NCBI GenBank assembly: GCA_003260075.1 | Contig: QLIY01000344.1 | Span: 76,637-140,636 of the forward strand | Length of the DNA stretch: 64,000 nt | Reading direction: 5' to 3' | Source of the DNA: Phallusia mammillata | Lineage: Eukaryota > Chordata > Ascidiacea > Phlebobranchia > Ascidiidae | Shown here: piece by piece, positions 1 through 11,915 of the stretch | Numbering within the stretch: the stretch's first letter is position 1 | Layout of the letters: each line of letters opens with the position of its first letter | Made by a program: the position numbers and the translations under genes | Notes under the pieces: model-generated | What the model saw: the letters and a program-made list of their open reading frames with translations, nothing else | Told to the model about the DNA's origin: nothing | The model's database searches: none

Positions 1-609
1 TCACAATTTGCTAAACTACATACAACACAATTATGGTTTGTCACGTCATGTATAAGCGTCATATGTACCGTATAGGATACTATAGGTTATGTACTAAGCG
101 TTGTGTTGTACGTATAGGACGAACCCTATCAACATGAATTTCTTGGCGTTAAAGTAAACCGAATATTTGCTATATGGTACATCCCTTACATCAGTGTTAT
201 TTCTTTATAATAGTTTGCTTGGGACCTATTTGTAAATACAAAATCTGATTTAGAAGAGTCTAAACTCGTTTGTAACAGTAAATAAAATCAATAACATAGT
301 ACTTCTATGGTTTTACGAAAAAAATTTCTTTACCAAAACAAGTTATCGCAATGTAATGAATTGTAGCGGCCTCTCTCACTACCGTTATCGTGTGCCTTCA
401 TACTACAGGGGGGGGGGTCAAAACAAGTTATCGCAATGTAATGAATTGTAGCGGCCTTTCTCACTACCGTTATCGTGTGCCTTCATACTACAGCGAACCG
501 GACAGCCTTCTTTCTCTGACTCTCGTCTTATGCGGCGTATTCGCTCATTGTGTCATTCTATTACGATGTACCTCGAAGAAACACCTCGCTACAGAATAAA
601 ACTTCTTAC
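1..609. other. left flank; expected to hold the 3' part of the first membrane gene's intron
   Basis: No exon was recognised here. The TSP1 exon ending at 610 has a good donor, so its gene must continue to the left, and the CAP-domain exons seen in the paralogue probably lie outside the window. The stretch holds a near-identical pair (334-407 and 419-492) separated by a ten-G run. Confidence 0.5.
408..417. other. ten-G assembly join
   Basis: Ten G between near-identical copies 334-407 and 419-492. Confidence 0.8.
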
Positions 610-3600
610 CCGGACAGGGTTCTTTTTCACAATCTTCGTACTCTGAACTATCACCAAAGCATTCTCCAGGCTTAGGGCAGATCTTGTACCGGCGCCACAT
701 TCCAGCTCCACATGGCGATGAACAGGTGCTCCACGGACCCCATTCAGCCCACATAGTTTTCCAACTTTCTGCAAAACACACACAAATAACTGCATATACA
801 TGCAATACAAGCTAACCGTGGGCCTACGACGATAAGGTAGCTTTAGAAATTTTGTTTGTCAAATTTTGATTGTCTTGTTTTCATCTCGCTTCGTTGAATA
901 CAATTATAACCCCAAATGTTCTCATTAACAAAAATCCCATGAAATTTCAATCTTAAGCCAAAAAAACAGTACAGGGCGTTTAACAGTTTCCGCAAGAACC
1001 CACTGCATCCAAGTTCCTGACACTCTTCGCATTCTGAGGTCCGATGAAGTTTCAATGATCCCATACCGACGTACTTTCCCGGGGGTTGTCGACCTTCTTC
1101 GTAACGAAAAGTACACTGCTGGGCATAAGGTCGGCGGTTGCCCATGCAAAACAATTCGTCCTGTGTAACATATGGAATTATCAGCTTGTACCATAAATAT
1201 ATTGTATGTAATGTGTTATGCATTGCCACAATAATTAAGCGATTATGACCTTTTCGCAGGTAGCGTGGCAACCAAAGTTGTAATTCGGGCTAGATTATGT
1301 TAAATTGTGTTATGTATTGCCACAATAATTAAGCGATTATGACCTTTTCGCAGGTAGCGTGGCAACCAAAGTTGTAATTTCGTACATACCACCGCTGTTA
1401 AGTAGAATGTATCGCTTTATTTTCTAAAGTACCTAAAGTTAAGGCTGATTAGGTTCTCGTCGAAATGGCTATAGTATGTTAATTGTAAAGTATGTGTTTA
1501 AGGGTTGAATTGCATAATTATGGGTTGTCTTTCTTCATTAAAGTGATCTGGTCAAATATGTAGCACAATTTAACATAGTGACAGTTACCAAGTAAAATCC
1601 CCCGTAGCAACCCACTGGGCTGTGACATTCACTATACCCGTCCGTAGCACATCGACACCTCATTCCCGACGGCAGATCCCAAGATTCTCCGGGAAAGTAA
1701 TAGTCAAACATGTGGGACTGATCCATCCGTGTTTTGAACACACGATCGATCTGCGTGCAGTGAGTTATATTGTGGGTCTCTGTGGACAAAACATAATGTT
1801 TGTGCATTTTAAAACGTTTATTGTACAATTAACACGATTCAGTGAGGGCATTAGTTTGTCGGCTATAACTGTAGGCTTTGAATGAAGCTACAAAATTTGT
1901 GCATTTTTTAAATAAAATCTACAGCGCCCAATCTCTCGAAACCATAAACTTTGAAACTAGCAAACTTGTGTTTTACGAAAGTCTTATCCAGGCGTCTCTT
2001 AACGTAAGACAGTTAGACTTCTTATTCCTTTAAAACAGCGGTTCCCAAACTTTTTCATATTTTTTTCAAAACGGTCCCTTTGCCATTATTTCGAGGGCTC
2101 GCGGTCAAATATGTATTTCATAAAAACGACTGTTGACTTCAGGATTTTAGCTAGTTATGCAAAATTGCGCATAAAAGTCATCCAAGGGGGGGGGGCGAAT
2201 TGTTTAAAATATGAAATTGTTTGTCAACAAAAAAATACATTCCAATATCTGAGTATAAAGCTTGTGTTTTTTTGCTGAGAATATTTACAACAGTAGGCAT
2301 CATTGTGTAACGAAACTGTTTACGGTGTAAAATTGATTTGAACCACTGTACCATGATTACTACTATAGTACTCTTACCTGGTGCGCAACAGTAAATGCCA
2401 GGTTTCCACTCCGGATGGTCGTTTGTTTCGCCCCAGTCGGGAAACGCCGATTCTGCATAGGAGTAAGTCCAACAAGTCACATAGGTCGGATTGTTTCCCA
2501 CGTAAACCCAAGCGTTGGCAATGTTGCTGCGAAAAAATCGGTATATAAACGCACAGAGGAGCAAATTGCTGGCTATGAAATACCAAGACGTGACTTAGTT
2601 GTTTTAGATTAAATCCAGACCAAACATGGTATGATTCTACAAAACTTGCACCTCTTTAACTGAAAATACATGTTAAACAATCATTTACAGTCCAAAATGT
2701 TTGTGAATTTTAGAGTTGTAGAAAATTCCGTGTGAAAAAAACATAAAATCTCTATGTTTTATTTGTTGTCAAAACAAATGCATCTCACTTTTATAAGCAT
2801 CATCAGTGTCTACAAACAAAAAAAGCGTCGCGTTTGTTTTACTTGCAAGGAGATTTCAATAATAAGAAAAGATTTACTACGTTTTGGAGTTGTAATTAGA
2901 GTTTTGTTTAATATAACCGAAGCATGCACTTAAACTTGTGGCAATTTAACTCACTTTGTTGGGGCCCATTTTTTTCCGCTAAAAACACCAGGAGGATCCA
3001 AAACCAGGGAATCGTTAGCACAAATTTCATTGGACCTGCACAAAATGCGACCTCTTGATTCGCAAAACTCTTTAGCAGCTGTCCAAGTCTTTGTGTCGCC
3101 ATCCCAATCATAATATTTAGGGTCTGGTTCGCGAGTGGCTGCAGGGAACATTTATTTGATACATATTTTTTAGAAAGGCGTTATCAACCATAATGATTTG
3201 AACAAAGTTTTAAAAGGCCTAATCTGATTTTTTCCACGTTAACCGGGTGAAACTCTGTGACATAAAAAAACACTTACGAAGGACCAGTCGCTCTGTGGTA
3301 GCGGAGAATATGTTTATATCCGACTGCGTTTGTTCATCATTCGATTGTGTTGCTATAAAGATAAACGCCCAATTTCAGCTGTGCTTATGCTGTATTAATG
3401 AACATTTCTCTTACTTTGTTCTCCGCTTGTGGAGCCTTCTGTTGGCGTTTCCGACTCAACTTCAATCGTGGTTGCTGTAAAAACGGTCGTTGATTACTTA
3501 CTGCAGTAAGTTAATAAAAACGTGGATTTTGCGAAAACGCAGGAATATGTTTACACATGTTGCTACTTTTACTCTTTTAGGTTTAAAATGTTTCTTGATT

Positions 3601-5093
3601 AGGGTTAATTAACGTATCTGCGGGACCAAATTTCCGGACGGTTACACATAATTTCACTCTACTGCAATCTTGGTCAATCAATTCAAGTAAAGACTTTTCA
3701 GCTTCTGACCGTAAGGTTGTGTTTTCACGAGGGTATAATGTTGCTGGAACTTACCCTCTACTCCTAGTACTGTTGAGCCTCCGATAACAGCACTTGGGTC
3801 GTTCGCTATATCCATCACCGCATCCTCAAGTTCATCAGCATCGAATGTATTGGATTCGGCGGAGAAAACGGCAACCACGCTGCCATTGCGAAACCCGTGT
3901 ACAGTAACTGTTACTTCTTCGGCGGAGTTAAGTTGCCCCCCAATAAGTTGACTGACCTAATTATGGTAAACCAGTTAGTCGTGCGAAATAAAAGAGGCAC
4001 ATATGCATTTGGACACACTTTGGCGAATATGTAGTCTTAGGGTAAATTATGGTACAGACAATTATCTCTGGTGATACCCAATGATGCGCACATAGGCATG
4101 AACAAAGTATTTCTTACAAGCAAGGAGTTAGATTACTTCCGGCAAAAAAGATGGCATGTGATATGTAATGGCTCGTACACGTGCAAATATTTGTTTGAAA
4201 AATTGTTTTGTATAAGATGAAAATTTATTTTTTCGCTTGTCCTTATTTTGGGGTCAATGTCGATTGCAACCCTGCTTATAGACGTAAATCGTAAAGTAAA
4301 GTGGAATTGGTTTTCGGTTGGTAATTTGACTTTAGGGAGATTTAGGGATTAGCAAGTACAGGACGGACAAGGTGCCCCTTTTCCGTTTATCAGCGCAAGG
4401 CTCTGACCAGCAAAATAACTTCATGGCGTCTGCTTATCCCAATCATGTACAGAATGTATATGGGCACAAATATACCTACGTCGCGAACAACAATTGCTTC
4501 TTCCTGCTTGTAATAATCGCTTTCTGGATCCAATAAATCGACATGAAAAGGCTTGTTGTACTTCAAGAGAAAGGCCTTTATTGTTCCTATAAAAATGATT
4601 TTTGCCATGGTTTTCAGGAAACACGAAACTTGGTGCTCAAACTACAAATAAATCCACATTTTACTGTGGTATATTCAGGTGTAACCTAAAAGGTGTTAAA
4701 TTTTATGAAAAAACAACTAAAACAGTCACTTCGGACGTGCACAGACTGACATAGGTGTTCTTGTAGGAACCTCCAGGCAAAATAGTAAAACTGCCTTTTC
4801 ACTAGCTTTCAACAATGGATTTTCAGCTTAGTTCAGACCGTATATATAGAGAAAAAACTAATACTTATTATACCTTCATCTGATGTAACTACACTTCTTG
4901 CTGCGAGGCCCAGGAAAGTCACGATCAATACAATTCCAATTATGACAAATATTGCCCCTAGCACCATTAAAAATGCGAAATATTTGGGTGTATCCATCAC
5001 CAGTTCCCGAACACGGTGAGCTATACTGGGTATTCGTGGACCAACATCACCAACCCGCTTCTGAGGAGGCTCCAACGCACTTTTCATTCCCAT
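610..5093 (-). CDS. type II membrane protein with SEA, FC/RRLC-type, Cys-rich and TSP1 modules (3' end outside window)
   Basis: Not a gene I can name. Exons in order: 5093-4874, 4586-4480, 3956-3755, 3138-2955, 2526-2378, 1779-1589, 1160-1004, 768-610; all junctions keep frame. Exon 1 starts at the first ATG (MGMKSALEPP) and carries a cytoplasmic stretch, then one hydrophobic helix (FAFLMVLGAIFVIIGIVLIV) without a cleavable signal, so a type II orientation is inferred. Exons 2-3 read as a SEA domain (start TIKAFLLKYNKPF, end FRNGSVVAVF). Exon 4 has EFCESRGRILC, exon 5 FPDWGETN and IYCC; together they resemble an invertebrate Cys-rich domain of the DUF7495 type (name from memory). Exon 6 has LPSGMRCRC, exon 7 a six-Cys unit with YVGMGSLK, exon 8 a TSP1 repeat (WGPWSTCSSPCGAG). 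The paralogue upstream suggests that a CAP domain follows beyond the edge. An extracellular adhesive or defence role is possible but unproven. Confidence 0.75.
1213..1379. repeat. tandem duplication of about 73 bp in an intron
   Basis: The stretch 1213-1285 is repeated almost exactly at 1307-1379 (period 94, joined by a short unique spacer). No G-run lies between the copies, so it differs from the assembly-linker duplications elsewhere. Confidence 0.7.
2038..2115. mobile_element. hAT-like element end, fragment
   Basis: An intronic tract starting CAGCGGTTCCCAAACTTTTT resembles the ends of non-autonomous hAT elements seen elsewhere in this window. No matching second end was found, so this is a fragment. 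A ten-G run lies 70 bp further on. Confidence 0.35.
2186..2195. other. ten-G run, probable assembly join
   Basis: Exactly ten G in an intron; the flanks are not obviously duplicated, so the link to the other joins rests on length alone. Confidence 0.5.
3755..4586 (-). other. SEA domain encoded by two exons
   Basis: Exons 4586-4480 and 3956-3755 join in phase 0. The first gives the N-terminal strand and helix of a SEA fold (TIKAFLLKYNKPF, DLLDPESDYYKQEE). The second gives the C-terminal half with the typical FRNGS(V/I) strand. SEA domains sit near membranes in heavily glycosylated proteins and often self-cleave at G-S-x-x-x; here the GSVVA stretch follows the FRN motif, so cleavage is possible. 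In the paralogue the two exons at this place (10929-10835, 10776-10608) have the same phases but no clear SEA sequence. Confidence 0.6.
4080..4282 (-). mobile_element. diverged copy of the GGGTTGCCATCGAC element family
   Basis: Read on the minus strand from 4280 it begins GCAGGGTTGCAATCGAC and continues with an AATAAGGACAAGCGAAAAA tract. It also shares a GCAAGGAGTT...TTC(C/T)GGCAAAA block with the copy at 54.0-54.3 kb. The complete copy is at 51539-51960. It sits in the intron between the SEA exons. Confidence 0.45.
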
Positions 5094-6091
5094 ATTAGCC
5101 GTTTTCCTGGTCACCGAAATATAGCTTTTATGGGAAGTAGGTTATATATTTGCATATTGCACAGAAACATATATGCTTTGTTACGCAATTATAGTTATGA
5201 CGACATAGTCAGCAATTTTGTTCCATAGTCAAGCTTGTAATGATGCAAATAATGTAATCATACACTTATTGCTATAAATTGAAACGAAATCTCTTGCCTG
5301 ATCACCAACAAGTTTCTTGAAGAAATGTAGTTTACCCATTCCACCAAAAACAAACAATATTTGAAGCCGTTTTTGCTGATTCCTCTGCAGATGTATTCTT
5401 GATACACTTTGAAATCCAAGACATACATGATTTCTTGTACATATACCAAACGTCTTTGGCGTTTCGACGAGACTGCATTGTGTGGATTTGCCTGTTGGCC
5501 CCGCAAATAAGAATTGGAATATTTTATTGCTTCCTTTTGAATAATGGCCATACCACAATCTGCCTGAAATTCTGTTTTTGTGTGATTTTTTCAACTAATG
5601 TTGTCGAAAACAAACAAAGTCGTTTTTGCATTTGTCACAAACAAATTTGTTATCGCTTTTGCCGTTGCTCCGAAGGACATTGGAACGTTAAAGTAGAGAA
5701 TTTTTTCTCTCGTTACTACTTGTTTGTCGCTTTTCAAAATGAAATATCTCTTTACCATATTACACCAAAACTTGTTTTAATACATAACGCCTGTGTGCGT
5801 GTTGTTAAAAAGGAGCAAAACAGCCATTTCTGTTGGCCTCTAAACCACCAAACAAACACATAAAATCTCAGAGAAGAGTGCTCAGCTGTTTACATTTCTA
5901 ATGAAATCAGAAACTGTTGTTACTTATACCTTTTTGTAATAATGTATATGCCGTACGCAATTTCGTGTGGGTAACAATTAACAAGGACTATCTGGAAGTC
6001 TCTGGTCGCTCAAAGATATTGTTTATTTCTAGACTTTGGGACCATGGGCGCCGCCACGTTGGGGGAAGAGGGGGCACTTGACAGTTATAAT
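5094..6091. other. spacer between the two tandem membrane genes
   Basis: About 1 kb between the start codon of the downstream copy and the stop codon of the upstream copy. It must hold the 3' UTR of one and the promoter of the other. Open frames on both strands here look non-coding (no splice structure, no known motif). Confidence 0.5.
6022..6027 (-). terminator. polyadenylation signal AATAAA for the CAP/TSP1 gene
   Basis: AATAAA on the minus strand, 65 bases past the stop codon at 6092. Confidence 0.55.
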
Positions 6092-9000
6092 TTATTCGAC
6101 CACTGGTAAACCGTCGCACACTGCTGCCTTAGACGTGCAGTGGCAGTCGTGTTCCCCGTAGCACATTTTGTTCCATTCTGCACCAGGACAGAAGGCAAGA
6201 CAAGGTGTAGAGCAGGTTGGAGAAACAGCGTCCGTGCAAGTGCAGGACGAAGTTGACCCGGAATTTGAGTCAACTCCAGTGAAGGAATAACATTTGTTTG
6301 GTCCGCATTCAGCTTGGCAGATGAGCTCTGTTTGTGGACAAAAAAATCGTTATTTGACCAAACACCTTGTTTTTGCTTAGTAATGTGACAAGATTATTGC
6401 CTGCAGTTTAACATACCAAAATTATCTTTGGACCAAAATAAATGGCTTGTGAAACACTGTCAAATGTTATGACACATTACTTTTTAACAGCTGCTTGAAG
6501 TGGAAAAATGGCTTAATTATTTTGCCATGTACTGTGATTTGCCATGTATAGTGACAAAAAAACCTTCATTAAAATAGGGCACTTGCTCCTCCCATTCTTC
6601 TGGCACAAGTGCGTCGTTTCCCCCGGAACTGTAGTGACAGACAGAAAAGTAAACGTACATTCCGTCGTCTATCGGTTCATCTGATCTTGCCACACCACAT
6701 CCTATGCGTTCCGTCGACATCCACAGCAGTTGAGTAAAATGACCTGAAAATTTAGCCCACGGTAGCAAAGTGTGATTCTGTTTACAAGTCGCAAACGAAG
6801 TATTGCGCCCTAAACACGAACTGTATTGCGCCCTAAAATTTACTGTATAAAAACAACAATTCTGATTACACGAAAGCATGTTTGTGCAAATTTAGCACTT
6901 TGCAAAAATAATATACTTTGATTAAGTCAATCGGAATTTAAAAATTATTTACCGTATAAGACACTTATACTATACCCTGATTTGTTGGGACAAAATGTTG
7001 CATTTACAGTATTAGGCGCTACTTGCTCTTTTGAGAACTTACCGACGACGTAACTTCCCGTATAATGGTCAATCTTCTTTCCAGGGTTTTTCCAGTCGTA
7101 ATAGCGAACTTCAGCGTAGTAGCTTCGAGCTGTGTCCTTGCCTGCAAATCACGTAATCACTTAACACATAAACAGTCAATTACAAGTGATTTAACTTACC
7201 AGTGATGTAGTATTGTGGAGGCCTTGCGTCCATCTTTGCTTTGTAGGTTATCATTTCGGCAACTCCCCGATATCTATACATTTTTCCATCCGAAGTCCAG
7301 CCTACACATGAGCATTGTGTTCATTTTTTAGTCATCTTGGTAGTATTAGAACAAATAAAGAAAAATGTTTGGGTCTTGACAATAACACGCATAGCTTACG
7401 GCCAATTAGATAAATAAGTTCGTCTGAAGCCTAGTACCGTATCACTTTAATAAAAGTCATATTGTACGCGTCTATAGCATCAACGCATAAGGAATGAGTG
7501 AAATGAACTTCATTACTTAAACTGCATAATTCGATAAACCACAGATGAAACAGGTTCACAATACCAAGCAACTGCTTTAGAACCAAAGTACTGTCGGCCC
7601 AGTGTCACTATATTAATGTCCTTGCTTTACTACGCTCCTCACATTTTTCACGGACTTTTTTTTGCACAAATTTAAATCAAACTTATACTCTCAACGATCT
7701 TAAAACCGAAAATACACGCTGTAAAATTACCTTGAGGAGAGTGTACAATGGTTGTTGCCTTAATCGACTTGAGGTGGTCTGCGTATTTCTGCGCCGTGTC
7801 CGCGAGCGACTTATCCCAAACCAGTGCTGGAGATCCATGCCCACGTCTGAAGTAATTGTGCCACTCTAACATGTCACGTGACCACTGGTCGGGTGGAACA
7901 CTTAGGGCTAAAAAACGTGTTTATACTCAACACAAAAAATACAACTATGTTGCAACTATATATACAGACAACGGAATGTTTCTGATGTGTTCGTTAATTC
8001 GGGAATTGCAATGATTTCACGAAAGGTATTTTTTTCCTATTTAAGTATATTTATAGTTACCTGTACATGGTTTGATGATGCATTCTTCTTCTTCAGTATC
8101 CTCCCCAAAACAACGCTCTCCTTGGGAACAATGCCGAAATCTACGTCTCAATCCTGTGCCACATCCAGCCGTGCACTGCGACCATGCAACCCAAGTTGAC
8201 CATCGACCATTCCATGTTACTGAAAGTTAATGTAAAACAGTACCTGGAATTTTTCAAAGTTCTCAGTTATGCCCGTATGCCTAGATGTACAACGTCGTGC
8301 AAAGGTTACGTATATTTCATTTTAGCTGTATAGGTTTGCCTGTATTCATTGTTACCATCATTAGTGCTAGTTTTTTTGTGTATTTTTTGACTGTGTGTTT
8401 TCCATTTGATTTAATTTTACTTAAAGCAACATCCAAACGACCACACGGACCCTTGAACACATGTGACAATAATACAAAAGACCTACTACATCCTGGTACC
8501 ACACAAGCTGAACATTCTGGCACGTGGTAAGTCTTTGTCTTTCCCATTCCAACATATGCCCCGGGTAGTTTTCGTTCTGTCGCCTCAGGAAAACTACATT
8601 CTTGTGCAAACTCTATCCCGAGTCCAGAACAGAATACTTCTCCCTGCAACACAGTTGTTGTCGATAAATAAAGGACTCTACAATGTGGCTACAAATTGAA
8701 AAAAAAAATGTTTTATAGGGTCCTGAGTTACATTACACCATTAACTTTATTGTCGTATACGGTCCAAAAAGACGTGAAAAGCGACAAGCTTTATTATTCC
8801 AGCGTTTCGGCAAATCCTTATGCCATCATCAGCGATATGAAGTTTAGAAATGCTGGTTAGGTTTAGGAACGCTGTCTTACAAATGGAATCGCCAAAACCG
8901 TTGATGGCATTAAGATATGCATTTGAACTTGCACTTGTTAAACTGTAAACATTATGTGATACAATTAATTGAGATTATTGAGGTTGGATAACAACACCAA

Positions 9001-11375
9001 AACTATATTACCAACATGAACTTTAGTCTTGACACACAGTTATGCCTATTTGATTTGTACCAACGCGTGTCCAAAACACATCTTTGGGTCGTGGCATTCC
9101 GTAAATCCGTCGTCAGCGCAACGACATTTCATTCCCGATGGCAAGGTCCAAGTGTCCCCGGGATAGTAGATGTTTGACTTGTAAGGGTGGTCTATCCGTA
9201 CAGTAAACACCCGCTCGATTTGTGTGCAATGCTTCACCGAAATGGGAACTGCTGCAACACACTCGTTTTAGGTATCTTACAAATAGGCCAACTGATTTTG
9301 TAGCTTTCGGGATATTGTCTACAAATAAAACTTCAAATCCAACATTTTAAACTGGTTTGTATAATGTTTAAAAACCTAACAGCAACAAAGAAACGTTCTG
9401 TCCACCGATTTGTGACTTGCTAGCTTCTGCGCAGCAATAAATGTCGTGTTTCCACTCAGCGTACTGGTTGGTCTCACCCCAGGATGGAAACGCCTGGCGC
9501 ACAAACGTATACTCCCAACAAGTCATGTAAAACGGATCTCGTCCCACTTGCAACCAACTGTTGGCGATGTCACTATAAAATTAAAGTGTGCTATTCAAAC
9601 CTTTTTTAGCTTTGGAAACTTTTTGATAATGATAGGCAATATTTTTCGAGTGAATGTTGATGACTGAAAAAAATTAATTCCGAGTCTATGTTTTAGGTAA
9701 CAGCTGGGTTACAAACCGCAACCATAATCTTCTCTCAGTTGTTTTTTTCACTCACTTTGTTGGCGTCCATCTCGTTCCTTTCAACGCTCCAGTAACGACA
9801 GGCACACCTTTTCCGCAAATTTCACGGGCAGTGCAGAGGCGTCGTCCCTGTGATGTACAAAACTGGTTGGCTGATGACCAAGTGAGATCACCTGGAGGCC
9901 AACGATGGTAGGACTGGAACGGATAAGTCGTTGCGCTCTTGTACACTGGCTCTAAAACGTCGTGTTGATTTTGTTTTATAATGTCAATTGAACTTGTCAG
10001 TTGTCACAGTGTAGCGGTACAAAAACGGTTCTTTCGACGCTTTTTTACTTCAAAAGTAAACATTAAACAAGTGTGTTTAGCAAAATAAAACTTACGCGGA
10101 GCAGGCGTTGGAGCTGGAGGATTTATTGCCGCATCTGAAGAAATTTGTGTTGATAAAAGTTTACGCCAATTACATGCCCATAACAAACATACCTTCAAGA
10201 CCCCCAAAAGGCAATCTAATGTCAAGAAGGCCTAAATCTTCCTCAACTGGCTTTTTTGCTTTCGTTTGATTTGAAATATAAAAAAACGTCAAAAACATTT
10301 AGATTTGACAACAGTTACATAAGTTCCTTTTTTTATCAATTTAATGCGATGAAACAAACTTTAATTAAGTCAATTCGTCTTTACGTACTTGTTGTGGTTG
10401 GTACCGTGGTGGTTGTTTGTTTTGTGGTTGTTGTCGCTTTTGTTGTAGTCGGAACTACAATAAACATCAACAATGATAATCAACAATAAACGTATTGATA
10501 TGTCACTCTAATGACAGAAAAACTAGCTTACTTTGAAATTTCTGCCCCATACTAAATAAAAACGTAGTGACAAAAATGTTTTGTTCATGTTATTCTAATT
10601 GACGCACCTTTCGGCAAAATGATTTCTGCTGGTTGTATGACAACGGGATCAACAAATTCGCCTGAAAATTGTGGTTGGGTTTCCTCGTGTGCAGCCATTT
10701 CATCTTCGCGAACTTTCAGTTGTTCATCCATAGCATTTGAAATCGTATCAAAAGCGTCCGACATAACACCAGAGAGCTAAACACAGGCCCCGGTTAAAAA
10801 CACTGTTCTATACGTAGAATGTCACGTGACCTACGTCGTTCATCATGGAACCGAAATCGGGGGTGTCGTCTATCGGTTCTTCTACTTCCATTCCAAACTG
10901 TGGCATAAACATTCGACCCAACCTAACCCCTATTAGAAACATAAAATAGTAAAAACAGCTTTTGAATGTATCTATACTACGCTTGATCTGCAGCACAATA
11001 GTTGGTACCAACCGAGAAAACTGCGTGGTGCTGCTGTAGCGTTGCTAGTAGAAACGTCCAATGTACTGTTTGTCGCTAATCAAAAACATAACTTTAAAAA
11101 AAAACGACTTTACAATGTGATACAACAACATTACAATACAATTACAACATATAAGTTATTTACTGCCGGTAGCTGCTTCTTGGGAGGATTGTGGAACTCC
11201 CAAAAACACAACCAAAACACAGCCAACGCCTATAATACAGATTGCTGCAAGACCCGCAAGGGGCGCAAATATCTTTTGTTTTCTCCATATAAATGTGGCT
11301 TGTGATGGGTCAACGTCCAAAACTCGACTGCCTGCTCCTGAAATTCTACGTTGCGAGGTTTCTTCCGTGTCTGTC
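6092..11375 (-). CDS. single-pass membrane protein with FC/RRLC-type, Cys-rich, TSP1 and CAP domains
   Basis: Exons: 11375-11164, 10929-10835, 10776-10608, 10134-10096, 9951-9756, 9572-about 9406, 9251-9061, 8643-8487, 8219-8061, 7907-7731, 7301-7200, 7141-7043, 6743-6564, 6327-6092. The first exon seen holds a transmembrane helix (LAGLAAICIIGVGCVLVVFL); it begins in mid-codon, so a 5' exon with the start ATG is missing. Then come an acidic stalk, a Pro-rich linker (PPAPTPAP), the FC/RRLC domain (FCTSQGRRLCTAREIC), FPSWGETN and IYCC, LPSGMKCRC, a six-Cys unit, and TSP1 (WSQCTAGCGTG). A CAP domain follows with HNYFRRGHG, GHFTQLLW, GCGVA and VCHYSSGGN. The end is a 78-codon Cys-rich tail. CAP proteins are secreted or surface proteins with varied roles (sterol binding, immunity, adhesion); the role here is unknown. 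Only the donor of the 9572 exon is uncertain. Confidence 0.8.
6564..7907 (-). other. CAP (CRISP/antigen 5/PR-1) domain, four exons
   Basis: Exons 7907-7731, 7301-7200, 7141-7043 and 6743-6564, all joined in phase 1. The order of signatures matches the family: DMLEWHNYFRRGHGSPALVW at the N-terminus, then GHFTQLLW with IGCGVA, then YFSVCHYSSGGN. The first His and the HFTQ His of the CAP cavity are present. Confidence 0.85.
8745..8870 (-). mobile_element. possible retroelement 3' tail
   Basis: On the minus strand this intronic tract reads CTGATGATGGCATAAGGATT, then CCGAAACGCTGGAATAATAA, then TTTTTGGACCGTATACGAC. This style of sequence is typical of degenerate retroelement tails in marine animals (Penelope-like, from memory). 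No reverse-transcriptase frame is present. Confidence 0.25.
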
Positions 11376-11915
11376 CTGTTAAATGCAACTGCAATGAGCT
11401 GTCCTACAAGGCCGACAATCTGGATCTATTGATTTACATAACCATCTTACCTCATTCCCTTTGCACTGGATACCACAGAGAAACAGTTTCAAAAACATAC
11501 GTTTTATTCAATGCAAATTTCATGCACAGCTAGTAACAATTGCATTTGTGACGTAATAAAAACCTCATAGTTTGCCTAAATTAACAAAGAAAGTTTAAAA
11601 AATGCGACCAATATTCTGCTTACAAATTGTTTTTTTTAGTCTGGAAACGATTCCAACTTTAAACTTTTTTTGCCAAGCAGTTCTAATTGTGTGGAGTAAA
11701 GTTATCTTTTTTCAACATACAATTTTTTTTTGCTCGCTGCTTTTTTACAAGCAGTGCTGTGGTCCATCGAGGTACATACACCAATTTACAAACACTTCCT
11801 AGGTATTGCATTGCACGAAATGTTTTGTACACACTTTGAATACCAACTCGTGTAATGCTGTTCAACCAGCTTGTAAAACAGATGAGAGTTTTATTTGGCT
11901 TGTAGATAGACCAAG
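11376..11915. other. spacer between the CAP gene 5' end and the coiled-coil gene 3' end
   Basis: No exon recognised. It should contain the missing first exon or promoter of the CAP/TSP1 gene and the 3' UTR of the coiled-coil gene. Confidence 0.4.
11890..11895 (-). terminator. polyadenylation signal AATAAA for the coiled-coil gene
   Basis: AATAAA on the minus strand 21 bases after the stop codon at 11916, so a short 3' UTR is likely. Confidence 0.5.

Noticed and set aside
5229-5863. Open frames of 121 and 154 codons on opposite strands in the spacer of the membrane genes
   Set aside because: No ATG context, splice structure or protein-like composition; they overlap one another.
10256-10489. 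Plus-strand open frame with a hydrophobic Val-rich segment
   Set aside because: It lies in an intron of the minus-strand CAP gene and comes from a GTTGTGG-rich tract.
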